NCBI RefSeq assembly: GCF_905163445.1
Contig: NC_053194.1
Location: 12,380,921-12,444,920, forward strand
Reading direction: 5' to 3'
From: Pararge aegeria
Lineage: Eukaryota > Arthropoda > Insecta > Lepidoptera > Nymphalidae
DNA: 64,000 bases
Shown here: one piece after another, positions 1 through 12,423 of the stretch
Position numbering within the stretch: the stretch's first letter is position 1
Layout of the letters: every line of letters begins with the position of its first letter
Program-made: the position numbers and the translations under genes
Notes under the pieces: model-generated
The model's input: the letters and a program-made list of their open reading frames with translations, nothing else
Databases searched by the model: none
Told to the model about the DNA's origin: nothing

Positions 1-599
1 ATTTTATAACACACTTACATTACTCATCTAATTTTTAATGCATCGCGTAATATATTTCCCTCATTATCATCTTTGTCTTTAAAATAAGATTTACGTGCCA
101 AAATTACATTAAACGGACACTAAAATTAACATAGAATCAGGATTCTGACTGTAGTTAATTCATTATCTATTTTTTTTGAAATAAGCGTTCTTGTACTGGC
201 AGTGTGTGTAATGTCTATCATTTTACTATAATCTGTGTGGTAAAGTCGGTCTATGTATTCTCAATAGCACATAAATAACCGAACGACCTTAGGGCTTTAT
301 GATTTCGAAATTCTTAGCAGTTAAATGATGCTGAGATTATAAATTGATTTATTTGAAAATTTTAATATACCAGTTGTTTGGTGACAAATCGTTTTGTTTT
401 GGAGGTTCGAACATTTTACTTGTATCTTACTGTCTGCTTACTACCCTGTTTACAAATTTATTTTATGTCGATACTAACCTTCAGTAATCAAAATCAGCCT
501 TTTTCGAGGCTTGAGTTTGTTATGTATGTATTTTTTAGAGTCTATTTGTCTACTCTACTAATCAAATATAATAATTAAATTACCTTGACCTATTTGACA
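1..599. other. AT-rich sequence, no gene seen
   Basis: I see no coding exon, RNA gene or recognisable repeat here. The short open frame at 378-578 is leucine- and phenylalanine-rich, typical of AT-rich noise. Confidence 0.6.
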
Positions 600-875
600 T
601 CCTCGCTGGCATAGTGGTGAGCAATGTGGTAGTAAGTGAGAGATCCCGGTTACAATCCCTGGAATAGGTAATTTGGCTTTGGTCTTGGCTAGTTACCACC
701 CTACAAACAAAGAAGTGCCGCTAAGCGTATGATGTCGCGTAGAAACCGATTAGGTGTATGTGTTTAATATAACTCCCATAACCCTTACAGGTTTGCCCGG
801 TAGAATCTAAGACTGCAGTTACCACCAGGTGATATTCCAACCAAGGTTTAACTTGTAGTTGAATTAAAAAAAAAC
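600..875 (+). mobile_element. SINE-B copy (tRNA-derived SINE), near full length
   Basis: The head carries a pol III A-box-like TGGCATAGTGG and a degenerate B box near GGTTACAATCCC. The body contains the family motifs TTGGCTAGTTACCACCCTA and GTAGAAACCGATTAGG, and the tail is A-rich (AACTTGTAGTTGAATTAAAAA). Related copies lie at about 28661, 52063 and 58054 on the plus strand and 57080 on the minus strand. The coordinates are where similarity between copies starts and stops, so they are good to about 10 bases. Confidence 0.8.
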
Positions 876-1228
876 CTAATAAGAATCGTATCTACAACTA
901 AATTTTTGTCAGTATAACTTAATTCTACAATAACCACTTTATCAGTATTAACTGGAAACGACACTGTGAAATCTGAACAGTGTTATTTTTCCCATTGTAC
1001 TTCCCTATTTATTCCCAGGCAAAGCCACACAGCAAAAAGTAACTTGGACAATAATATTTATGGCGTGTTATATTAATATTCATAGGGCGCCATTTGTTAA
1101 TACACTCATGCCTGACAGCTCAATTTCATGACCTTTCGTATACACATTATCGACTAAGACAATCTTAACTTGAGACAAAGTATTTTCAAGGTTTAGCAGT
1201 GATAGAGCTTTTTGTAATATAGATCGCC
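876..1228. other. Unassigned AT-rich spacer
   Basis: No repeat or gene is recognised. The open frame on the minus strand from 1080 is a chance extension of the RTE relic next to it. Confidence 0.5.
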
Positions 1229-1572
1229 GAGTTGGATTACGCGGTTCACCCCATTTTTCGAAATTGGACCTACCTAACTGGATCGTGTGTCCTAGGTATA
1301 TGTACTCGTCTACAATTTCGACTGCAAAGCTCCCAACAATTACTGGATGGAGCGGAACATGAGCGTTAGACATAATTTTCGTCTTGCTTTTTTTCATACG
1401 AAGGCACACCTGTTGATAAACTCTGTTAAAGTCATTGAGCATCGCATTAAGGTCTCCTAGAGTCTCTGCCATTATGGCCACATCGTCACCAAACCGAAGT
1501 TGATGTTAGTTAGTTGATGTACACGCCGTTGATGTTGATGCCAAGACCGTTCGAATCCAGAAGCTTAAAACC
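1229..1572 (-). pseudogene. RTE-clade reverse transcriptase relic (thumb-side fragment)
   Basis: Read on the minus strand, this matches the intact RTE element of the same window at about 37030-37370. Shared peptide blocks include KTKIMSNAHVPL, EIVDEYIYLGHTIQLGRSNF and MAETLGDLN. The FADD catalytic box of the intact copy reads FGDD here. A small insertion (TAACTAACATCAA-like, about 1500-1510) disrupts the frame just upstream of that box. Similarity stops sharply at both ends, so this is an internal fragment of about 340 bases and not a 3'-anchored insertion. It cannot encode an active enzyme. Confidence 0.9.
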
Positions 1573-3295
1573 CACCGTAATTAATAATACATGATTCATT
1601 TATTGCATGTGTACATATGATGGTCTTATGAGCTAATAAGGCCTTACAGTTTGCCATTTCAGGCGTGCAATAGTATTCAAGCAGTGAGTGGGCTTACAAA
1701 TAGTTATACATATATTCAAAAAAAATCATCAAGCTTATTTCTGTCACCAGATGGCATTGCTGTGTACCGGTCTGAATGGTGTGGTTGTAACTGAGACTTT
1801 GCCTACGCCAAGCTTCAAGGACACAGGGTGGCACTTTGTAGGACGTATATTTCTCGGTTTATAGGCGATGGTTTCGCACTAACTGTTAACTGCTTGGTCC
1901 GTCAATTAATACTTTTTTTTTTTTAAGTTTCAAAACAGTGATAATGGTGCCCGAATCGTTAAACTGTACTAATTTGAACATGAGAACCCAATTTTGGACC
2001 TAAGATTTTTTCTACTTTATATATATTTTGTGTAAAAAAGAATCAGCACCGATATAAGCTGTATAATAATATGATATTTAATATGTTGATTTTGGTATAT
2101 CATTAGAAACCAGCAGTAAAGATACTGCGATTAGCGCAATTTAGCATAAAATCAAACATAAATTAATTTAACAGAAACAAACGAATTTTATAAAAAAAAT
2201 GTATTGTACCTAAACTGAAGATGACTTGACAGTTAAAAAAGAATCACATAAAAATATTCACGCAAACACGTACAGTTACAATGTGTATGTAAAGACTGAC
2301 ATTAATTATAGAGCTGTAAATAATTTACTAGAACAATCAATCAAAGGCTCAAGTTTTATCTTCATCCAAAAATACCCATTAGAATTACTTTCGTATAAGA
2401 TATTTTAATATTATATTAAGCCTCAAGTCTACTTGTCTAACGACATGATTGTCGTGTTTGCCGCATCTAATACAATCCCGTCTTGGGTGCATACGACATC
2501 TTACGTAATGAAGTTACTACAAACAGACTTCCGAACCGAAAGATCCCATCCAATTTAAACTGAAATATTGCGCCAAGGGGAATATATCTGAAGATTCTCG
2601 TAAGAATTCTATTTTCGGATAAGTAATTACACACATCGTATCCATTTTGTTATACAATCTTTTGGACATGGAGCGGCCTTTGAAATGCCAAATGCGGTCT
2701 GTACGTGTCTAATCGGACGTAACCTTTATAGTTTTGTAACTGTGCTATTTAGCGGATTTTTCAATTTAAATATCACATAAATGCTTTTATTGATTAAGGT
2801 CAAGGATGTATGGAGGCGTGTTTTTAATTTAGCATCAAAGCAAAGTTTTATATTGCTTGATAATGTCTTGGAACTAAAACCTACGACACGCGCATTTTCA
2901 CATTAATAAACATTGGAGCTATTATCCAAATTGAATGAATGAAACTCATTTTTTTAAATTTTATTTTTAAAGTTGCTACCGAGTGACATTCTTAAAGTAA
3001 TGAAAATACTTATTTATAAGAGATTTATTTGTGACCCGAGGCTGTTCGGAAGATTGAAAGGGTTAAAGGAAAATGTTGGTAAATCGATAACAAAAAAAAA
3101 CTTAAAAAGATATAAAAATAAACATACCTATATACACTTACAAACTTACATATTTATATATTACTACGTATACAATAATTATATACTAATATAACAAGGA
3201 TGAGATATTTATTTATCTATTTGTAATCTTAATTAATTGCTAACTTAGAAACTACTAAACCGAATTCTTATTTGTTACATACAATATAATCGTCT
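1573..3295. other. AT-rich spacer with one dispersed repeat
   Basis: Apart from the 2066-2190 repeat listed separately, nothing is recognised. The short open frames at 2226-2408 and 2973-3194 are lysine-, asparagine- and tyrosine-rich and show no domain. Confidence 0.5.
2066..2190 (+). repeat. Dispersed repeat, copy 1 of a pair 2 kb apart
   Basis: The segment around GATATTTAATATGTTG and TTTTGGTATATCATTAGA through CAGCAGTAAAGATAC, then ATAAA and AACAGAAACAA, recurs in the same orientation at 4043-4145. No terminal repeat or coding content is visible, so the class is unknown. Confidence 0.65.
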
Positions 3296-3726
3296 TACCA
3301 GAAACGGACATAAATTAGTGATATCTGCATATCGTCTGCGAAAGGTGCAGAACTCCTTTGTGGGGTTGAGTATACGCTTTTACAACATGATTCCTAAGGA
3401 AATTCATGACCTACCAATGCATACATTTAAAAAATGTGTAAAAACGCATCTAGTACAGCGAGGTTACTATACATTTTTTCAACTCCTCAATGACAAGGTA
3501 GATTGGAAGCAGCCAGCCTCGCTCTCATCTCCCGCAAGATAGCAAAATGATTGTAAATGTTGATGTTGGAAAAGAGCAACTACTGAGTTTCTTGCCGGCT
3601 CTTCTCGGTAGAATCTGCTTTCCGAACCGGTGGTAGAGTCACTACAAACATACATACTTGACGTTTCAAAAGTGCTTATAAAGTAGGCCTACTTGAAATA
3701 AATGAATTTGAATTTGAATTTGAATT
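3296..3726 (+). mobile_element. LINE-X 3' end with C-terminal reverse-transcriptase coding remnant
   Basis: A 5'-truncated non-LTR retrotransposon. The frame up to the stop at about 3540 encodes a LINE C-terminal tail (motifs RLRKVQNSFVGLSIRFYNMIPKE and LVQRGYYTFFQLLNDKVDW). Comparable tails close the ORF2 of jockey/CR1-group LINEs. The 3' UTR follows with TTTCTTGCCGGCTCTTCTCG, GAACCGGTGGTAGAGTCAC and TACTTGAAATAAATGAATTTG, ending in a (GAATTT)n tail. The 3' UTR recurs almost unchanged at 23320-23472. Only the last 80 or so residues remain and the catalytic domain is absent. Confidence 0.85.
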
Positions 3727-3876
3727 TACATATAAGCCACAAAAACGCATTTTTTTACGAAAAAAGTTATGACATTAAAATGGGATTTCCTGTCCTCCTT
3801 TTTAAAATCTTAATCCGTATGTACTAATAAGAGTATGTTTATTATCTAGACAATCATTTGTATATTAAACCTTGCC

Positions 3877-4046
3877 CTCATCATCATCATCACATTAACC
3901 CATTACCGGCCCACCATAGAGCACGGGTTTCTCGAGCAAGGGGTCAAAGCCGTAATTCCACAACGCTGGCCCAGTTGGTGGAATCCACACACCTTTGAGA
4001 ACAATATTTAAGATCAGCCATGCAGGTTTCCTCACGATGTTGAATA
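3877..4046 (-). mobile_element. SINE-C copy, 3' portion
   Basis: Starts with the ATGATG tail in reverse (CATCATCATCATCAC), then the body motifs AACCCATTACCGGCCC and GAGCACGGGTTTCTC, and stops at TGCAGGTTTCCTCACGATG. The tRNA-like head is missing. Confidence 0.8.
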
Positions 4047-4145
4047 TAATATTTAATATGTTGTTTTTGGTATATCATTAGACAACAGCAGTAAAGATAC
4101 AATCATACATAAACAAATAAAACAGAAACAAGCAAAACTATGCTG
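4043..4145 (+). repeat. Dispersed repeat, copy 2 of a pair 2 kb apart
   Basis: Same segment as 2066-2190 in direct orientation, sharing ATATTTAATATGTTG and TTTTGGTATATCATTAGA. It directly abuts the inner end of the SINE-C copy at 3877-4046. Confidence 0.65.
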
Positions 4146-4146
4146 C

Positions 4147-5028
4147 TATCATTTGTGGTTTTTTTATTCATCAATTCTAGAATTTAGTATTAACCGCAGA
4201 GTCTGATCCCGTAATGGAAACAAAAATTTGAGAAAGACAGATCTTGAGAACACTTCCGGGAAATAGTACCAACCACAAAAGTAAATTTTACACATCAGAA
4301 AAGGTAATAAAATATAATTTTACCTCGTATGAACATGATAGACATTTCCTTGTATATCAATGAGCTTGTTACGTAAAAATATTCGTGTGCGAAATTCATA
4401 TTATGTGAATGGCAGCTTCCGATCAGCTACTGATGCTCATAACGTAATTGAGATTGGCAGATTTAAAGCGAGGTGTGAAAGTAACAAAAAGTTGAAAGTG
4501 AAATCGTGTGATAAAATTGGGAAATGCAAGGAGCGCGGGAAAATAAAATGGACACCAAAACGATTACAACGATATCAGGTTAGGTCACATTCTAAATGAA
4601 TTCTGATTGTTATTTAAATCGGTTTAGTTTAGTGGCAATGATAAAATTACGTGAACTAGTTTCATGGATTACGATGATTGATACGATTAGTGTTAAATCG
4701 TAGTGTAGAGAGCCGTACCGCAGCATAGTAAAATAATAAGCTAGATTTTTAATCCCTGCTCTGCATGTTCAATACAAGAAAGTGCTAAGGGCAGTGTTGG
4801 GGAAGCCAGCGCTGCAACGCGTCAGCAATGTTTGCTGATGCTCACATGGACGTCCACGATGAGTAGATTTGTGAGTAGCACTAACGCCCTCCTCAGAACA
4901 ATGACTTCTTTCTTTTTTAAGGTAAGTAGTTATAAGGATTAGTTATGGGAAATAACATAAGTCTAAGTTAATATTGTTACTAACTAAATACTTATAGAAT
5001 TTTATGAATTAATGCGTGTTAAGCAATT
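4147..5028. other. Unassigned sequence
   Basis: No repeat is recognised. A 79-codon open frame (4360-4599) is rich in lysine and arginine but has no identifiable domain. Confidence 0.45.
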
Positions 5029-5180
5029 ATTATCCCACTTGCTTTGGGATTAAGGCAAACGTCGGGTGGAAACCTACATGCCTGTTTTCCATAATGTTTT
5101 TCAAGACTTCTGAAGTCCACCGATCCGCACATTACCAGCGTGGTGGTCTACAGCCTAAACCCTTCTCATAGCAAAAGAAG
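5029..5180 (+). mobile_element. SINE-C fragment, degenerate
   Basis: Shares CACTTGCTTTGG, GGAAACCTACATGCCTG, AATGTTTTTCAAG, GAAGTCCACCGATCCGCA and AGCGTGGTGGTCTAC with the better SINE-C copies at 19332 and 42415. Head and tail are missing. Confidence 0.7.
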
Positions 5181-5371
5181 TATTGTATTCAGTATTTCCT
5201 GAACTGACATATCCTTGAAAAGTAGAGTCTACATACCTTGCAGTGAAGTGCATGTTATACATGATACATTTTGTCTTTGTTACGTTCATTTACTTATTTG
5301 CTTATCGTTTTTTAACTAGCCACTAACAAAATAAGTTTAATACTATTTACTCATTAATATTATGATGCTAA

Positions 5372-5568
5372 TAAAATCTCTATATATATAAAAGAAAGTT
5401 GTGTTAGTTACACTATTTATAACTCAAGAACGGCTGAACAAATTTTTATGACATTTGAATTTTTGGATTCCTCTTAGACAGGAATTGGATAAGTATTAAA
5501 ATATAACATTCATAAAAAAAAATTATCCGCGGTACAAAGTTCGCTGGGCTAGCTGTACTAGCTGTAGT
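5372..5568 (+). mobile_element. Helitron-like fragment
   Basis: Begins near TATATATATAAAAGAAAG with AACTCAAGAACGGCTGAAC, a motif of Lepidopteran Helitron-like repeats, and ends close to AAGTTCGCTGGGCTAGCT, a degenerate form of the GCGGGCAACAGCTAGT terminus. Non-coding. Confidence 0.55.
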
Positions 5569-8371
5569 ACAATATAATTTGCATTTAAACAATTTTTTTT
5601 ATTCTACCAATTTTCAAAGTTTCTTCGATTATCAAAAACTCCAATCACGTATTTTGAAATCTGTTTATTTCATTGTTATACCAGCCATACATGAGCAAAA
5701 AATATTTACTTTATGAAGTCAGTTTTTGGAAAGAGTATGAACTACCTACGGGATTTATTATCACAATAATATGTGCCCGAACTTAAATGATAGTAAATCT
5801 TACATTCCGTATACGTTATACGCTCGTATACCAGTCAACAAGCAATTCAATCGCATTATAAGTACGGATTCCCTCACAATCCAAGCCAATCTTCGGCTGG
5901 TACATTTTTAATTGCTTTTTTGGCCGACACAATCGCCGAAACTGGCATCCAACAGCGGGTGGCCGCCGGCTCCTTTGGAGCTCCTGTAATTATAATTATT
6001 CCATTAACTTCTACCAACCAACGCAATTATTCGTAAAATATTTTCTCATTCCAACTTGCAGCAATTTAATTTGTTATTTTCGTGCCTTAATATAATTTGT
6101 GTGCTGAGTAATCTTTTTTAGCTAATTATCATTTCAATTTCGGTGGCGAATCCAGCGTGACAAATCGGATGTTTTGGGAAAAATAAGCGAAATTATTTTT
6201 TAATTTCATATACTTTTTCAATTGAAAAAAAAATTATTCTAATCAAATTATAAAGCTCACATCACAAGCCCATTTTATCGAAGGTTCCGTTTATTCTTCA
6301 TCAAAAAATTAAGATAGAGAATTTCTCCGTTTTACAAGCTCTTATTTAGTTTCACCTGCCCCGGTGTCTGTCTGTAATAAAATCTTATATGTTGAATTCG
6401 ACCAACTTCCCAGTTTGCGTTGGAGCTAAAATTTTGCACGCATATGTAAAACAGATGACAGTGCAATGTTATTATGACATGAAACTAATCTGGTGATTAG
6501 GAAAGGCTGCAACTTGTTCAAGTTTGGAATCGTTTAATATCTTTTGATAAGAACTCTAGATTCCAAAACTAGAATTCTACTAGATATCTTATCATATGTA
6601 TGATGATTAAGTTTATCGGCTTTTATATCATCATTATAAGCTGGTTTTAAAAAATAATTATATACTTTCTTATTATAACATAAGTTAGGGCATGGCACCT
6701 ATCTCATCTTATCCTAAAATCGGAGCGGTCCACGAAACGCTAACTTGTATAACTAGACAAACCTTTAAACCTCTATTTTCTACCGTATTGAAGAAAGTAA
6801 ACAACCTTTAGTTATAAAAATTATAGGGCCATAAAAAGGCCGTCAAAGAACGATTTTTATCTTACAATCACAAGCGAAAACAAATTTTATTTTCAAAATT
6901 AATCGTGCAAAAACAAAGTCTATATATTTACCAATCAGAGAACAAAGAGAAATTCGTAATGATCGCCATATGACGTCTCTAACCTGCCCGCCCTTACAAA
7001 AGATTTATGTTAGTTATTTACTACTTCGCATACATTGCTGCATTTTTCCACATTTATTTATCTGTGACTTGAAACTTAAACGGCAATGGACTTAGTTGTA
7101 AGTTAATTCAGAACATTTATGGATGCACCCAACGGCGAGAACCTGCAGTGTAGTTTTTTGATTACAACAGCCGTAAGCAAGCAGGGGATATCAACATTTT
7201 TAATAACTTTTACGTCCATTATATTATAATAGTCGCGTTTCTTAACAGCTTTAAGAGTGAAAGTTCTAGGTATTTAAATTTAAAATGTAATGAATGTTGT
7301 TGTTATGGAGATAATTATAGCACAATTACCAAGTTGGGTTAAACGCAAATTAAAATTTATTATAAAGTACATAAAAGTGTAGAATAATTTCATTAGACTC
7401 TACTACAATATTATATTCTGTTCAGAACATAACATTTATAGACTTACTTAATTCGCATCATTATCTAAAAATACCTAGAACTAGAACTTGCAAGCAAAAT
7501 TACGAAAATTTAGTCAGTTCTCCTGAAACTGCAGTAAATAAATAAATTTGAATAACTTTATACTTGCAACAATAGATTTTGAGAACTAGAATTTCATTTT
7601 TCAAATTCTTCTAATAATTTGCACGCCTCTAGACTTCGCCCGCAGGGAATTTTGGGTCAAGCTTTAAGCTTGGTTTCTAGTGGCTAGAATTGTTTGAAAT
7701 TTAAAATTGTAAGGAGTTTTGTTTATTTCATTAGGGTCAAAGTGTGGTTATAACCATTCTTTGACTTTGTTTGTCCTTGCTTGGCAACAAATAAACTTGA
7801 TTCTTAGCATAGAGTTAGTTGAAGGGACGGAAAGTAATATAGGCTACTTATCCCTGAAAAAATACCGAAATAAATTCGAAAATCCGTAAAAACGTGGATG
7901 AAGAACTTCAACAGCCAGCCAATAATTGATAAAATACGCAGTAAGCGTTTAGATGCTAGTTTATAACGATGCAATGCGAACATGAAGAAAGCGAAAATAG
8001 TAAGGTGATTCAGATTGCAATTGAAAGTTTAGTTATTATGATGAGTCGTCATCGTAATTCGTAACAGATGTTTAAAAGGTTATTAACATCTGCATTCTTT
8101 AAAGTAACAAAAACAATGTTTGCGGTGAGCATCATTTTTTTTCTAAACCGAAATTCCGAAAATCCGCACTCAAGGCCAGGTAGCAATTGAATTTTAAATT
8201 TATTTGTATTTCTGAAAAAAAGCGAACAATAGAAAACATACGTTTACCTGACACTGATTATAATAAGGAACGAAAAATATGACGACATCCATATGTTGTA
8301 TCCGATAAAAAAAAACAACCAACGAATGCTGGTTATGCTTGGGTTCCGTAAGGAACTTGGAAGTTAGAATC
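5569..8371. other. Long AT-rich stretch without recognised genes or clear repeats
   Basis: No ORF of note, tRNA or LINE end was found over 2.8 kb. A short CTCTAGACTTCGCCCGCAGG stretch near 7627 resembles a decayed Helitron-like terminus, but it is too short to call. Confidence 0.5.
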
Positions 8372-8785
8372 CCTACTAATATTATAAATGTCAATGTAGG
8401 TTTGTTTGTTACGCTTACACGCAAAAACTACTTAACTGATTCTCATGAAACTTTGTACAAATATTTGTGAAAGTGTTACAGGTAATACTTTTTATCCCAA
8501 CATTAAGCTCGGTTTCTTTGGGAGAGGGGATGAAAGTTTTTGATGATTTTACACCATAACTTCGACAAATTATAACCTATTTATATAATTATTTTTTATA
8601 GAGGTTATATGTTTTAAATTTTGCCCAAACTGTGGTTGGAGATAGTGGACAGAACTCCTCAGCGGACAGCAGCATTTAAAGTTTAGCGATACTGAATACT
8701 ATAAATTATTTTAAACTACAACTAAATTTAATGCCACATAATAAAACAAAATCAAACGCAGACGAAGTCGCGGGCAACAGCTAGT
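8372..8785 (+). mobile_element. Non-autonomous Helitron-like element
   Basis: Non-coding, about 410 bp. It opens with CCTACTAATATTATAAATG and CGCAAAAACTACTTAACTG, and closes with GACGAAGTCGCGGGCAACAG followed by CTAGT (8781-8785). The CTAG-type 3' end fits Helitron termini (CTRR, insertion before T), and this closing block is common in Lepidopteran genomes. The clearest Helitron-like 3' end in the window. It has no Rep/helicase coding capacity. Confidence 0.75.
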
Positions 8786-10043
8786 CTACCATAAATTAAA
8801 CATCAATCGTTTTATCTAATAATGATGATGATGAAACATAACAATTAGATTTGGCAATATTCTTTTAATGTGCATTGTTACATTGCTCTAGCAATAAAGT
8901 CACCTATGCATTTTTTTTTTTGTTTTTATGGATGGTGTATTATTTCAATATATTTATAAAATATCTTTTTCACTTCTCATGCTCTGAAGGTCATACTTTA
9001 GACTATGTGTAGGCGGACAGAACTAAATTTTATGCAGTTGTTATTGACTCTGGTCTAGTATTGTCCATCATATACCAACTTCACCTTTAGGTTTTTAATG
9101 CTAAGAATATATGTTGTTTGTTACATTTTTTATTTTTTTTCTAGTTTTCAAGTGATGTCTAATGTTTTCGTCCATTTCTTGTTAATATTAATTTAGTACT
9201 TGTTGTTTCAAATACATTCATTCATGGATAAATGACAGCAACGACAAGAAAATTGTAACGTAGGTAAAGTCCGTTCATCGTCACTTGACGCGTGGTCTAT
9301 TTATGGCGGAATATCACGAAGCTAATAATGTAGTTTTTTTTAAAACCTTTGATTTGATTTCTATCTTTTTCAGTTATGCGATTTGTATCTGAGATTCCAT
9401 TATCATGTAGTTGTTTTTTTTTAATCTATTCTGTGTATTATTTTGTTTTACGAGTTATTTACAACATTTTATTTCTTCGCAATCGAAATAAAACACAAAT
9501 TTGGTCATAAAACGCATTTTATCGTTTAATTAATTTTAACTATTGATCTGACCCGGGAACCGAACCTTAGACCACGAACAGATTTCCTCGCAATCAAAGT
9601 GTAAAGCAGAGTGTGGAACTCAGTCATAAAACTCTCTTTTATGATACATAACGATCGTTTTATGCCCTACAAGGACACAATCAGCACAATCTACTAAGAT
9701 CCTAAATTCAACTGTTAAATAAAAGTTTTGCTAAAGGGAATGCCTTCACCGCGGAACCCTAAAAATGAAGTTCTTTGTAGCGCCGTTGTTTGGTGAGTGA
9801 ATTACGTTATTAGTTGTTTAGGCGGGGCTTCAAAACTTGGTTACAGTGAGGATTCGGCTTTGGCTTTTTGTCGCCCGTTCAAGTGGAAAAGGAGCTTCCA
9901 CATCGGTTAGTTATCACAAACGGATTTAGCACAATTAGAAACTAATATTGCCCGTTGCGTTTTGGAATCGATGATGTGTAAGATAGGGGCCGCTATGAAA
10001 GCTGCTTAAGAAAAACTGATATATTCCTTTTTATTTCGGTGTA
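8786..10043. other. Unassigned AT-rich stretch
   Basis: No gene or recognisable repeat. A short ATGATGATGATG run lies at about 8821-8833. Confidence 0.5.
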
Positions 10044-10200
10044 TCATCATCATCATATCAACCCATTACTGGCCCACTACAGAGCACGGGTCTCCTCCCA
10101 CAATGAGAATGGGTTAAGGCCGTAGTCCACCACGCTAACAATACTAGACCTAATAATACGCTAATAAGACGCTAATAGACCGTCGAGGCTGTAGTGGTTT
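10044..10200 (-). mobile_element. SINE-C fragment
   Basis: Starts with CATCATCATCATATCAACCC, then ACTGGCCCACTACAGAGCAC and TCTCCTCCCACAATGAGAAT, the reversed SINE-C 3' end. Similarity fades after about 10135. Confidence 0.75.
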
Positions 10201-10374
10201 TCAATATTTATTATTATTACTTGATACTCTCAACCGTTTCTTAAAAGCGGGTTGAATACACGAAACGGCCAAACAGACAGATCAAACTTTATGCATTGTG
10301 TGAACTTATCTTTCAAAATTTTTCCTGTATTCTAATGTGTTGTAAAATGAAAGTGTATTTCATTCATTCATTTA

Positions 10375-10590
10375 GACGGCCGAGTGGCGCAGTGGGCAGC
10401 GACCTTGCTTTCTGAGTCCGGTCGTGGGTTCTGTTCCCACAACTGGAAAATGTTTCTGTGATGAACACGAATGTTTTTCAGTGTTCATATTCATCAGCTA
10501 TCTTGGTACCCATAACACAAGCTACGCTTACTTTGGGGCTAGATGGCGATGTGTGTATTGTCTTAGTATATTCATATTTATATATTATTC
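10375..10590 (+). mobile_element. SINE-A copy (tRNA-derived), near full length
   Basis: The head contains a perfect pol III A-box match, TGGCGCAGTGG, and a degenerate B box in GGGTTCTGTTCCC. The body has ACAACTGGAAAATGTTT, TTTTTCAGTGTTC, CATAACACAAGCTACGCTTA and GGGGCTAGATGGCGATGTGT. The tail is TATTTATATATT. Some internal body is deleted compared with 30282-30515. The A and B boxes suggest a pol III promoter in the source gene. Nothing indicates that this copy is transcribed. Confidence 0.9.
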
Positions 10591-11043
10591 ATTCAAACAA
10601 ACAGCCACCAAAGTAGGTGAGAAAAGGGTACAATTTTATCGTGACGAGACATGGAACGAAAAAGAACGAGCCATTTAAAGGATTTCGTTTAAGTATTCAG
10701 GTAACTACGACGTGCATATAAAATGCCAATTAAAATGCAGAAGAGTAAATCGAAGTGGTGGCTGCAGTTAAAAATCAATCAGTCTATTTACATGCGATGC
10801 AGTTGAATGTATTAAAATGCAGTACCCATTGTAACGTCCACATTATTCTATAAGGAATGCTCATTAGCCCTTGAAGGCCTTCCCTTTGTATATGAAAATA
10901 ATGACTTGTTGGGAGTAGCACATACATTAGACGAGACAAATGTATTGCGTATGAAATTATCCCATGATAGTTTCAGATTATGTTTATTTTATAAACGGCG
11001 TTACAAATCTTAGCCATACGTATGCAATAAACTTTATTGTTAT

Positions 11044-11165
11044 ACTAGCTGATGCTCGCGTTATTAACAATCCCGTGGTAACCGTTTGTTCTCCTTTTTT
11101 TTCGGATTGTGTGTAGCTGATTAACCCTAACCGTTTGTTCTCCTGGGATAAAAAATAATAAGGCT
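11044..11165 (-). mobile_element. Helitron-like terminal fragment
   Basis: Starts with ACTAGCTGATGCTCGCG, the reverse complement of the CTAGT-ending terminus, then ACCGTTTGTTCTCCT, which appears twice within the piece. Confidence 0.55.
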
Positions 11166-11194
11166 GAATTCGTATTCAAAAGATATCATCAACA

Positions 11195-11330
11195 TCGTCA
11201 TCCTATTAATGTCCCAATGCTGGGTACAAGTCTCCTCTCTTATAAGAGAGTGGGTTGTAGATCATACACCCACCACTCTGCACCAATGAGGGTGGGTGGG
11301 TTTACCAGGTACCGGGCTGGTACTGAGAAC
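11195..11330 (-). mobile_element. SINE-D 3' portion
   Basis: TCATCCTATTAATGTCCCAA, GTCTCCTCTCTTATAAGAGA and CACCACTCTGCACCAATG match the reversed SINE-D 3' half seen at 40952, 54936 and 58690. Confidence 0.7.
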
Positions 11331-12423
11331 TTATATTTACCTAGCCTATTACCATTGTTACGGGTTTACGTAAAATGACACACTGAGACACTTTATCTAT
11401 AAAACATTTAATTGCAGAGACATTACAAACCAACTACAGCTAATCACTACAAGCTAAAATTAATCCTACGTTATGCCTATATACTAAAAGCCTAATTAGT
11501 TTGGACGCCAGGAGAGTTTTTGATGAAGGATCGGAACTCTGCAAAAAACCATTGGACCTCGGCTAGCTGATCTCAGGGATCTAGTGGTTATATAGTGCCA
11601 GGGTTAAAAAGGGCATTTCTTCAGGTTTATTATCGACCGTACATTGCAAATCTATTATACGAAGATTTCTTGATCAAAATAGCTCAAATTACGTAATTAT
11701 GGCCACCAAATGTCATTCTGTCCCATTAGACAGCTGACCGCTATAAAAATCTTATAAAAAACAGAGCTTTTTGAGACAGAGCTCCTCCAGAGAAATACTG
11801 CCGCAATGAACATTTCTACCGCAGTTTCGTTTTTTACATTTGATAACACGATTTTTGAGGAAAGTCATGAATTATTTAACATCACGCTATAACCCTTATG
11901 AAAGGGCAACGGGCGGGTGATGCAACGCGGTGGGTCGTAGAATTAAACTTGGTATGGCACCGAAAATGCGAGCGGCCGCTGTTATTGTAATGAATATAGG
12001 TACAGTTATTTTTTAGCCAGCGGTCAAGTAAGGTTACTTTGTTTTTCTTAAAGTCTCTTGAAGTATTTTTTTTCCGACTGTCTCATGGAATGTCTGCTTC
12101 GGGGTAATTATTGTTCCTACCCATATGTATGTAATTATAATATTTTCCAACATTTCCGCTTAAATAACACACAAACACAAGTATTATCTCCGGGCGATCA
12201 TTAAGTATTCCGTTACACGTGTAATTAACAAATACGTTTTTTCTGACTGTTTATAGCAAGAGATTTTATATTAATCATGGAAATATCCCTTTGGTTCCAC
12301 CTATTACCTTGTTTGTTCTTCGAACCGTTGGTTTTTACGATGAAATTATATAATGAGATCGAGAGCAATTATCATACCTTAACTGTTTAGACGTTTCCAA
12401 AATTTTAATCGACGATCAAACTA
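11331..12423. other. Unassigned sequence
   Basis: No gene or clear repeat. Slightly less AT-rich around 11900-11980 (GGGCAACGGGCGGGTGATGC), with no coding signal. Confidence 0.45.

Noticed and set aside
4360..4599. 79-codon lysine/arginine-rich open frame
   Set aside because: No recognised domain, no repeat or gene context, and a length expected by chance in 64 kb.
10424..10678. 84-codon open frame
   Set aside because: Runs through the SINE-A body and tail.
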